Positions 1-7,300 of a stretch of 10,191 bases of DNA are shown in pieces (the first letter of the stretch is position 1; every line of letters begins with the position of its first letter). The position numbers and the translations under genes were made by a program. The stretch covers positions 1 through 10,191 of the forward strand of contig JAFYTB010000228.1 in assembly GCA_017559045.1 (NCBI GenBank). The letters are read 5' to 3'. The notes under the pieces were generated by a model. That model made no database searches. It was given only the letters and a program-made list of their open reading frames with translations, and had not been told where the DNA came from. Origin of the DNA: Eggerthellaceae bacterium. Its GTDB lineage: Bacteria; Actinomycetota; Coriobacteriia; Coriobacteriales; Eggerthellaceae.

Positions 1-1050
1 ACTGCGCCTGCGTGGCAACGAGCACCGAACTACGATCGGCGAGGCCGCCGAAAGCCCTTACTCCTATTTCGGTCGTATCAGTGAGAAGGATCACTGATAC
101 GAGAGACGGACAATTCTGAAACGCACTACTCCCAATAGAGGCAACCGAACTCGGAATCAGCACGCTCTCGAGAGAAGTGCAGACGGCAAAGGTCGCATCG
201 CTAATAGCCGCCAATGAGGAAGGCAACACCACGTTCTTAAGAGCATCGCAGTCTAAAAAGACGCCATTTCCCATCGTTGTAAGCGTCTGCGGCAGCACCA
301 CGCTCTCAAGAGCATCGCAGTTGAAGAAGACGCGATCAGACATGGCTGTCACGCCCTCGGAGATCACTATCTCGGCGAGCGACGTGCACGAAGCAAATGC
401 CTCTGTTCCGATAGAGGCTAGATTCGAGGGAAGAACCATGCGCGTCAGCGATTCACACCCACTGAAAGCGCTAGCGCCAATAGAGGTTAAACTCGAAGAG
501 ATTTCTACCTCAGTAAGACCAGCGCAGGCGTAGAAGGCACAATCCGCAATAACGAGGCACCCCTCCGGAATGGAGAAGGACCCCGTTTTTCCGCTGGGGC
601 AGCATAGGAGAGTTTCCTTGGATGCATCGAACAACACGCCGTCTACGGAGGAATAGTATTCGTTCCCCTCAGCAACCTCGATGGATTCCAGCGACTCGCA
701 GTAATAGAAAGCCTGAGCGCCAATGGACTGAACGCTCTTCGGAATAACCACGCTCTCGAGGGAGCTGCAGGCCGCAAAGGCTGATCCGCCAATGGAGAGG
801 CATCCCTCCGGGATATTCACGCTCTTAAGGGAAGAGCAACCATTGAAGGCATACGGGCCGATAGAGAGGCAACCCTCCGGGATGGCCGCACCCTCAAGGG
901 ACGTGCAGCCAGAGAAGGCGTGCTCCCCGATAGATTCGATGGTATCAGCAAACGAGACGCTTTCGAGGCAATCGTGGCCATAGAAGGAATAAGCCCCTAC
1001 ATGGGTCACGCCCTCCTCGAACACAACAGATGTAACTTCGCCAATATAAG
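1..1050 (-). repeat. LRR block B: 12 or more canonical LRR_5 repeats
   Basis: From about 1050 to the edge the protein shows regular 23-residue units such as AFSGCTSLEG, AFNGCSSLKSVNIP and AFASCTSLAEIVIS. They are introduced by the usual GVLTISPG and MPWKSY cap sequence near 1120-1050. One unit (about 680-590) contains the BspA-type long loop with SSVDGVLFDAS and CCPSGKTG. The 69-base period is visible in the DNA: the complement of IPEGCLSIG recurs as ccctccggg at 804 and 873, with a variant at 561. The array does not end within the window. Confidence 0.88.
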
Positions 1051-4036
1051 ACTTCCACGGCATGCTGTAGCTCGCGCGATAGTCAGCCATCGCACCGCCA
1101 CGCACTCCAGGCGAAATGGTAAGCACTCCATTGGAGTCAAGCTTCCAGACACACTGGCCGACTTCTCCCTGAGCGATGATCGCATGAACGATATTAAACG
1201 TCATGGACATCTCGCCAGTGAAGTTGCCCATACCTTCGACTAGCACATTTGCCGTTCCAAGCTCTACATTGTTGGAGTAGGTCAGCGAGAAGTCCACACC
1301 CGGAACAAGCTCAACGCCATTGAACGTTGCCGAAATCGCAGGAACCACAGAGCTTCCCGTGTATCCCTGATCGGGAATCGGAGCAAAAGTCACAGCAGAG
1401 AGATTCGCCCTCGAAATGGCCCAATTCAGGGTTACATCATCCGTCGTGCCATCCGACCAGACGTAACCCTCAAGAAGGGTCGCCGTCGCGGTGTAGGAGC
1501 CAGCGTTCGTGGCAACATGACCAGAAAGCGAATAGCCGCTTCCCGCCGTCATGGCAGTCTTGGATGTTCCATCGTAAACGAACTGCGTAGTCGCAGCAGG
1601 CTTCTCCACGACAATGCTCTGGACGGTAAGCGTTCCCGAAACGTATTTGAACGAATAGTTGTCAGCAGCACCACCGGAGGGGGTAAGTACATGCGGCGTA
1701 TTGAAGCCCAGGGGATTCGGCGCGGAAACCTTGGGGGCAACGTAGCCCGCAGCGGTAGCGGCGCTCTCCCCTCCGACAAAGCCGGTCACGCTCACCTTGA
1801 GAACCGGAGTGGCGCCGGCAGAGATGGTCTCACCAGCATACGTCGCAGTGAGAACCGCCTTTTCGATCTTGAAAGATCTAGGGCCAATCGTACCCGGGTA
1901 ACCCAAAGAACTGTTTCCCGTAATAGTCAGGTAATACGTACCCGCATTGACTACCTCATTAGCGGAAAGCTGATTCGTACATGCAGAATCCGAGTAGTAC
2001 GACACCGTGTACGCAGAAGGGCTGAGGACATCCCCCGTATGAGAAGCAACGGTCACAGTGGGAGCGTTCGCCTTGCCGGTATAGACGGCATTCTCGATTG
2101 TCGCAGAATAGTCGCCCATGCCACCACTGGGATTCCATGTCAGCGACCCACCGTAATCAAGGAAATAGGAGTCATCCCACTCCTCGTTATCATAGGGGTA
2201 GAAGCACGACGCAGTAGTGCCCGCAAAGGCGGTCGTTAAAATGTTCGGCGGATCACCTTCGAACCTGACGGAATCAAGCGAAGCGCAGCTTCCGAAGGCC
2301 TTATTTGCAATGCTGGTAACCGACTCGGGGAGGGTCACCGTAGTCAACCCGGACCCTTCGAAGCACGAAGAAGACAGAACCATGACCGAGGAAGGAAGAG
2401 ACACCTCGGCCAAGCTCGTGCAACCCTTGAAGAGAGAGCTGGGAATCGTTTCGAGAGCATCCGGAAGAGAGACGTCTGCCAAGTTCGCGCATCCCGCAAA
2501 CGCAGAAAGCCCGATCGTCAGAGCCCCGGAGGGGACATCGACGCTTTCCAGGCCGCTACCTGAGAAGGCTTCCGAGCCGATGCTCGTCAGTCCAGTAGGA
2601 AGACTGATGGAAGCAAGCTTCGAGCAGCCGGCAAAAGCCCTGTCTCCGATGGTCTTCACCGTGCTGGGAAGCGACACATTGGCAAGCGCCGTACAACCCT
2701 CGAAAGTGGAGGAAGAGACCGATGCCAAACCCGAAGGCAACGAGACAGAGGCAAGCTTTGTGCATCCCTTGAACGCAGAAGAGCCAATCGTCGCACCCGA
2801 CATGCTTGAGGCCATGGTCACATTGCTCAAGCGCGTGCATCCCTCGAACGCAGATGCGCCAATAGTCTTGACAAGGGAGAGATCGATCTTCGATAGAGCG
2901 GTACACCCCTTGAAGGCGGCTGAAGAAACGCTTGTGACCTTCGGTATATTCACCGTCGCAAGACTAGTGCAACCCTCAAAGGCGGAGACCCCAATCCCAG
3001 TAGCGTTCGGAAAGTCTACCGAAATCAAGCCTTCGCGACCCTGAAGAAGACCATCGGAAATGTAAGTCGATTTCGGCGACGAAACCGTCTCCAAGCTATC
3101 GCAACCCATAATCTGGCTAGGCTGAAGACTGCTATAGGTGCTGTAATAATACGACATGGTATCGAAGCGTGAAGCGAGCGGCAAGCTCAAATCTTTCAAA
3201 AGAGCGCATCCCGAAAAAACAGCCCCTGCAATAAACGTCACCTTAGGAAGAATCAGAGATTCAAGCGAGGAGCAGTTTGCAAAAACTTGCCCCATGATAT
3301 GCGTTGCAACCGGGAGGTCCACAGAAACGAGGCTTGTGCAGCCCTTGAACGTTCGGTATCCCAAAACCGTCACCTTCGGAAAGCTGACCGAACTAAGACT
3401 CGTGCAACCCTCGAAGGAACTCGAATAATCGGCACTCGTTCTATCGGATCTGTCATAAGAGGCAGTCCCTGCGTATTCGAGCAGAGGAAGGCTCAAGCTC
3501 TGAAGAGCAGTGCATCCAGAAAAAGAGTGCCCAGCCACGGATTCAACCAGCGGCAGCGACACTGACTTCAGACTTGTACAACCTTGAAAGGCATAGCGAT
3601 AAACGTCCCTAACATATGGTGCAGAAATGCTCTCAAGCTTTGCACAATCCTTGAACATGCTCGCAGGAACGATAGTGGCGTTTTTCATCTCAACGCTCGT
3701 GATTACATCACGATATTCCGAAGTAGCGAATTCGGTGCTTGAGGAGGCACCGTCCTGGACAAGTCGACCCGAAGAGTAAAGGGTCCACGCCAAACCGCCA
3801 TAGCCGCCAGTCGCAACGACCGTCTCAGCGTCGGCGTTCACAAAGCTCACATCGGAATCCGCAGATTCATCAGCAGCTGCGGCCCCACTGCCTTCGACAG
3901 CATATTTCGAATCAGAAATAGCAGTTGCCTGCAAGGCATCATCAGCCGAGCTGGCAAACGCAACAGCCGGCACGAGCCCGGTGACAAGAACCACCGAGAG
4001 CATGAACCTCAAGGCGACATTCAGAACACCGACCAC
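1..4036 (-). CDS. BspA-like leucine-rich repeat surface protein (C-terminus beyond window)
   Basis: The minus-strand frame stays open from the GTG at 4036-4034 to the window edge, giving 1345 residues and no stop. The GTG start is chosen because GAGGAG lies 6 bases upstream and a Sec signal peptide follows: Arg10, hydrophobic residues 11-28, probable cleavage after AFA (residue 28). A short linker leads to LRR block A (about 128-635, roughly 20 units of 22-23 residues of the form AFxGCxSLxSVxLPxxxxxIG), closed by a YGGSLTW end motif. Residues 640-950 hold Ig-like beta modules, including a YDGTSKT segment like MBG domains and a VDFSLTYSNN segment common in gut-bacterial surface proteins. From about 1000 come canonical LRR_5 repeats (block B), including the typical SSVDGVLF unit. 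Known BspA-type proteins bind host matrix or other bacteria; that role here is inferred. The ligand and any C-terminal anchor cannot be seen. The frame shows no break or frameshift. Confidence 0.93.
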   Translation of the reverse strand, partial: MVGVLNVALRFMLSVVLVTGLVPAVAFASSADDALQATAISDSKYAVEGSGAAAADESADSDVSFVNADAETVVATGGYGGLAWTLYSSGRLVQDGASSSTEFATSEYRDVITSVEMKNATIVPASMFKDCAKLESISAPYVRDVYRYAFQGCTSLKSVSLPLVESVAGHSFSGCTALQSLSLPLLEYAGTASYDRSDRTSADYSSSFEGCTSLSSVSFPKVTVLGYRTFKGCTSLVSVDLPVATHIMGQVFANCSSLESLILPKVTFIAGAVFSGCALLKDLSLPLASRFDTMSYYYSTYSSLQPSQIMGCDSLETVSSPKSTYISDGLLQGREGLISVDFPNATGIGVSAFEGCTSLATVNIPKVTSVSSAAFKGCTALSKIDLSLVKTIGASAFEGCTRLSNVTMASSMSGATIGSSAFKGCTKLASVSLPSGLASVSSSTFEGCTALANVSLPSTVKTIGDRAFAGCSKLASISLPTGLTSIGSEAFSGSGLESVDVPSGALTIGLSAFAGCANLADVSLPDALETIPSSLFKGCTSLAEVSLPSSVMVLSSSCFEGSGLTTVTLPESVTSIANKAFGSCASLDSVRFEGDPPNILTTAFAGTTASCFYPYDNEEWDDSYFLDYGGSLTWNPSGGMGDYSATIENAVYTGKANAPTVTVASHTGDVLSPSAYTVSYYSDSACTNQLSANEVVNAGTYYLTITGNSSLGYPGTIGPRSFKIEKAVLTATYAGETISAGATPVLKVSVTGFVGGESAATAAGYVAPKVSAPNPLGFNTPHVLTPSGGAADNYSFKYVSGTLTVQSIVVEKPAATTQFVYDGTSKTAMTAGSGYSLSGHVATNAGSYTATATLLEGYVWSDGTTDDVTLNWAISRANLSAVTFAPIPDQGYTGSSVVPAISATFNGVELVPGVDFSLTYSNNVELGTANVLVEGMGNFTGEMSMTFNIVHAIIAQGEVGQCVWKLDSNGVLTISPGVRGGAMADYRASYSMPWKSYIGEVTSVVFEEGVTHVGAYSFYGHDCLESVSFADTIESIGEHAFSGCTSLEGAAIPEGCLSIGPYAFNGCSSLKSVNIPEGCLSIGGSAFAACSSLESVVIPKSVQSIGAQAFYYCESLESIEVAEGNEYYSSVDGVLFDASKETLLCCPSGKTGSFSIPEGCLVIADCAFYACAGLTEVEISSSLTSIGASAFSGCESLTRMVLPSNLASIGTEAFASCTSLAEIVISEGVTAMSDRVFFNCDALESVVLPQTLTTMGNGVFLDCDALKNVVLPSSLAAISDATFAVCTSLESVLIPSSVASIGSSAFQNCPSLVSVILLTDTTEIGVRAFGGLADRSSVLVATQAQ
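1185..2120 (-). other. Ig-like / MBG-type beta modules between the two LRR blocks
   Basis: About 310 residues rich in Val, Thr, Gly and Tyr with repeated module signatures: YTGKANAPTVTV (near 2085), NAGTYYLTITG, a YDGTSKTAMT segment followed by NAGSYTATATLLEGYVW (about 1590-1460), and YTGSSVVPAI with VDFSLTYSNN (about 1370-1270). Such segments occur in surface proteins of Firmicutes and Actinomycetota as spacer or binding beta-sandwiches. Three to four modules seem likely, but exact borders cannot be set by eye. Confidence 0.7.
2130..3655 (-). repeat. LRR block A: about 20 LRR_5-type repeats
   Basis: Reading the minus strand from 3655 downwards, units start at F-x-G-C (for example FQGCTSLKSVSLP, FKGCTSLVSVDLP, FAGCSKLASISLP) and recur every 22-23 residues, i.e. 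66-69 bases. The first half of the block uses LPKVT- or LPLVE-type strands without the usual I-G, while the second half has the common LPxxLxSIGxxAF form. Two units carry Tyr/Ser-rich insertions (about 3411-3485 and 3100-3190). The block ends with a YGGSLTWNP closing motif near 2130. Confidence 0.88.
3953..4036 (-). other. Sec signal peptide of the LRR protein
   Basis: Residues 1-28 from the GTG start have a short N-region with Arg10, a hydrophobic core (FMLSVVLVTGLVPAVAFA) and an A-F-A motif at -3 to -1. Mature protein would begin at Ser29 or a few residues later. The ATG at 4003 would leave the hydrophobic core without a positive charge before it, which supports the longer GTG-initiated form. 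There is no lipobox cysteine, so a lipoprotein is unlikely. Confidence 0.75.
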
Positions 4037-4042
4037 AGCAAT

Positions 4043-4048
4043 CTCCTC
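4043..4048 (-). promoter_or_regulatory. Shine-Dalgarno site of the LRR gene
   Basis: On the minus strand GAGGAG is followed by six bases (ATTGCT) and then the GTG at 4036-4034. Spacing and sequence are near ideal. No other start codon in this frame that gives a complete signal peptide has a comparable site, so this decides the start. Confidence 0.8.
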
Positions 4049-4069
4049 ACCACTAAAGCACCAAGATGG

Positions 4070-4086
4070 ATCGGCCCAATCGGCCC
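4070..4086 (-). repeat. Short direct repeat in the LRR gene leader
   Basis: The 8-base word GGGCCGAT occurs twice on the minus strand, at 4086-4079 and 4077-4070, one base apart (9-base period). It sits between the possible promoter and the Shine-Dalgarno site. It could be an operator or leader element, but it is short enough to arise by chance. Confidence 0.3.
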
Positions 4087-4123
4087 TCTCTTACATAAAG
4101 CAGATGCCGACAGACCTTTCCTA

Positions 4124-4129
4124 ATAATA
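4124..4129 (-). promoter_or_regulatory. Possible -10 element for the LRR gene
   Basis: TATTAT on the minus strand matches five of six bases of the sigma-70 -10 consensus and lies about 90 bases upstream of the GTG start. At 16-18 bases further upstream there is no convincing -35 hexamer (the region reads CGCCTG), so this is only the best AT-rich candidate in the gap. A weaker alternative pairs TTGCGC with TCAAAT 17 bases downstream (about 4195-4225). Confidence 0.2.
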
Positions 4130-4289
4130 CCCCCTTTCAGAGAATGCAGGCGACAGCGGCGAGTCTGGAAAGGCAATGGGGTCGAAAAACACTCATTTGA
4201 TGAACCCATCTCTTCGCCTCGCGCAAGGTGGCCCCAAAAGCACGCCTCAGCCAACCAACCTTCACCATCGCGCAATCCCCCAGCAAAGC

Positions 4290-4320
4290 AAAAAGCCCGG
4301 CCCCTTGCGGAGCCGGGCTT
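4290..4320 (-). terminator. Rho-independent terminator of the SLH protein gene
   Basis: On the minus strand a 12-bp GC-rich stem (AAGCCCGGCTCC pairing with GGGGCCGGGCTT, one G-U pair) closes a GCAA tetraloop of the GNRA type. It is followed by a run of T residues (five counting the last two stem bases). It lies 38 bases past the TAA stop. On the plus strand the stem is not followed by T residues, so it is one-directional. Confidence 0.88.
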
Positions 4321-4357
4321 CGAAGAGCTATCGCTCTACCCTAGCGGGCGATCGTCC

Positions 4358-7300
4358 TTAGAGGATGTCGTGACCAACGACGGAGAACATCTTTGCAGCC
4401 TCAGCGCGGTTAGCCTTGCCAACCGGGTTGAGCTGGTTCGTGCCATAGATACCGGTCATGATGCCGTAGGCCTTGCAGAACTCAAGACCGGGCAGAGCCC
4501 AAGTGGTATCGATGAGGCCAGAGTCCTCATAGCCCATGACGTCAGCGGAACGCATCTCAACGTCGCAGACGTTGACGCAGTAACGCTGGATCATAGCGGC
4601 GAGCTCGGAACGGGTCACCTTGTTGTAGGGCATGAACTTGCCCTTGTTCGGGCCAGCCAGGTAGCCGGTGATGATGCCGTTCTCGACGCACCAGTTGACG
4701 GCGGCGGTGTAGTACTCGCCGTCCTCAACGTCAGCCATAGCGGTTGCGTTGTCAGCGTACTTGGCCGGGTCGAGGGTTGCAGAAGCATCCTCGTTGGCCA
4801 TACGGTAGATCACGGTAGCGGCCTGGGCGCGGTCAAGGCTATCCCACGGACCGAAGTGAGTGATGGTACCGCTGTCGCGGTTGACGTAGCCGCTCATGAG
4901 GCCAGAAGCCAGAGCGTAGTCCATGTAGAGGGTGCGCAGGTTCGCGAAGGAGCCCTGACCCTCCTCGAGGTACCAGTGGCCATCAGCGGGCTCACCGAAG
5001 TCCTCGAAGGAATCGACGGTAGCGAAGTGCTCGATAGCAAAGGTTGCCTCAACGGTCCAGCCGTCCTCGAAGGTGACGACAGCGACAGCCTCGTCGGTAA
5101 CCTCAACAGCCTCGGAAGCAGCGATGGTCTCGGTCACGACGCCGTCGACAGCCACAACAGCTGCCGGCTGAGCGGGCTCAGCGGTGTAGACAGCGTCAGC
5201 TACAGCAGCGAAGTCAACGGAGCCGAGAATCTGCTCGGCGATGTATGCCTGGCCAGCCTCGTTGGGCATCCAAGTTGCGGAGTCAACGATCTCTGCAATA
5301 AGGGGCAGAAGCTCGAGAACAGCAGCGGGGTCGTTCTCGAAGTCGATGGTCATGGCAACCTCGACAACCTCAGCGATCACGGCAGCGGCGTCGCATGCAG
5401 CGTTCGGAGCGGAAACGAAGGTCACGTTGCCACCCTCGTCGAGAGCAGCGTAAGCCAGCATCTCAAGGTCAGCAGCCTTAACAACCCAGCCAGCGTACTC
5501 ACCAATAGCAAGCTCGAAGCCGTCGACGTCGATGGTCAAACCCTCGAGGGCGTTGGCAAGACCAACAGCCACAATATGAGCCTCAGGTGCAGCAGCCTGA
5601 ACTGCATCGATGAGCTTCACGTAGTTAACGGAGAAGTTTGCGTATGCGAAGGCAATGGCCTCGATAGCCTCGACGGCCAGGGAGGCGGTAGCCTCATCAC
5701 CAAGCTGCTTAACAAGCTCGGCCTCGAGAACAGCAAGAGCCTGCTCGACAGCTGCAGCGCCTTCGGCACCAACGAGGGAAGCCCAATCGCAGGACTCAGC
5801 CTCATTGAGGGAAGACAGAGCATAAGCGGTAAGAACGTCAACCAGCTGATAGACACCGGAAACCGTCAGGTCCTCAGCACCGGCGCTCACGGTCACGAGA
5901 CCGGCGTTAGCCAGAACCTCGTCCAGCTCGCCAGCCTCGATAGCTGCGAGGATATCAGCAGTGGTGGCAACGAGGTCCTCGTCGTCAGCAATGGCGACCT
6001 TCTCGTAGTTGGACTGAACGCCCTTGGAGCCGGCAAGGTTGGCCATGAAAGCAGCAACCTGATCAGCATAGGAACCATCAGCAGCGATGGTTGCGTCGCC
6101 GAGAGCGACATAGGAAGCCGCAGGATCGATTGCGTACTCGCCATGGGTGGCGTCGGCAATCACAGCCTCAGTGAAAGCCTTAGCGCCAGCGAAAAGCTCA
6201 ATGAGCTGCTGGAAGAAGGCCTCCACGTCGGCAACGCCCTCAGCAGCCTTGCCAATCAGGGTCTCGATAGCTTCAACCACAGCCTTGATCTCGGCGATAG
6301 CAGCTTGAATCTCAGCATTGAGCTGGCGAGCCATAGCCTCGAGTTCTTCCACGGCAGCCTTGAGGTCGGCAATCTTAGCCTCGATATGGGCAATGAGAGC
6401 CTCAATCTGCTCCTCAACGTCAGCCTGGAATGCGAGGATGGCAGCCTCGAGCTCCTTGAGAGCCTTCTCAAGTTCAGCAATCTGCCTCTCGATCTCGGCA
6501 ATCTGCTTTTCAATCTGAGCCTTGAGAGCGGCATCCATCTCGCCGGCAGCCTTCTCAAGCTCGGCCTTGAGGTTAGCGAGCTCAGCCTCGAGAGCAGCAA
6601 TCTCGACCTCGATTGCGTCATATACGCCAAGATAGTCCAGATAAACGTCGATCATAGCCCAAATGCGGTCACCATAGGTCTTGTACCAGTTGACCAGCGT
6701 GGTCAGGCACTGCTCGGGGTTAGCAAGAACGTACTCAACAGCCTCGTCGCCAAACTCACTGGCGATATAGCCGAGAATACCAAGGATGATCTCGTGATTG
6801 TCGGCGAGGAACGCGCCCATGTCGTCGCCGTACTCAGCGAAGAAGCCGCAAACCTTGTCGGGGTTGTTGTAGAACCAGTCATAGAGAGCCGCGTCGATAC
6901 CGGGAAGGGCACGAACCAGCTCAGCCAACAGGTAGCGACCAAGCTCGGTAGCGAGCTCCACAGCCAGCTCACCAGCAACGGGGCCAGCAACGGGAGCGAA
7001 CTCGCCCCAGTTCTCAAGGAATGCATTCAGCAGGGCGCCAGCCATAGCACCAGCATGGCCGGGCAGCCACTCGCCGTAAGCGCCGACGAAGGCGGAAGAA
7101 ACGTTCAGAGCCTCGTAGAGTGCATCAACGAGCTTCTCAACCATGGGACTCAGAGTCGGGTCGACCTGGTCCATGGCGTTAAGAACGATGGGATACAGCT
7201 TCTCGTAGGAGTCGAACAGCCTGTCATAAAGCTCAGCAAGCTTCTCCTCGTAACCCACGATAGTGGTTGCAGGAGCCATCTTGGCGGCTTCGATCATTTC

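Larger units (their letters stand above)
4037..4357 (-). other. Intergenic region between the two surface-protein genes
   Basis: This 321-base gap contains, in transcription order, a small 5-bp hairpin just after the upstream stop, the intrinsic terminator (4290-4320), about 150 bases with nothing recognisable, then the possible -10 element, the direct repeat and the ribosome binding site of the LRR gene. Short open frames on either strand here have no supporting features. No riboswitch, tRNA or small RNA was recognised. Confidence 0.6.

Noticed and set aside
1..1000. Regularly spaced repeats resembling a CRISPR-like array
   Set aside because: The 66-69 base period equals the 22-23 residue LRR unit, repeats are divergent, and the whole stretch is one open reading frame.
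2217..3044. Plus-strand open frame with regular internal repeats
   Set aside because: The periodicity is the mirror image of the LRR repeats encoded on the minus strand; the plus-strand product has no known motif.
4001..4003. ATG as the start codon of the LRR protein
   Set aside because: Starting here would remove Arg10 and leave a hydrophobic core with no positive charge. The GTG at 4036 has a GAGGAG site at ideal distance.
4021..4275. Minus-strand 84-codon frame starting with TTG in the intergenic gap
   Set aside because: It overlaps the start of the LRR gene in another frame, begins close to the terminator, has an odd Cys/Arg-rich composition and shows no domain. The LRR start with its signal peptide explains the region better.
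4324..4337. Small hairpin AGAGC-GATA-GCTCT after the SLH stop codon
   Set aside because: A 5-bp stem without a T-tract is too weak to be called a terminator; the real one is the 12-bp stem just downstream.
4176..4361. Plus-strand 61-codon frame across the terminator
   Set aside because: It reads through the terminator stem and ends at the SLH gene stop; no ribosome site or domain supports it.
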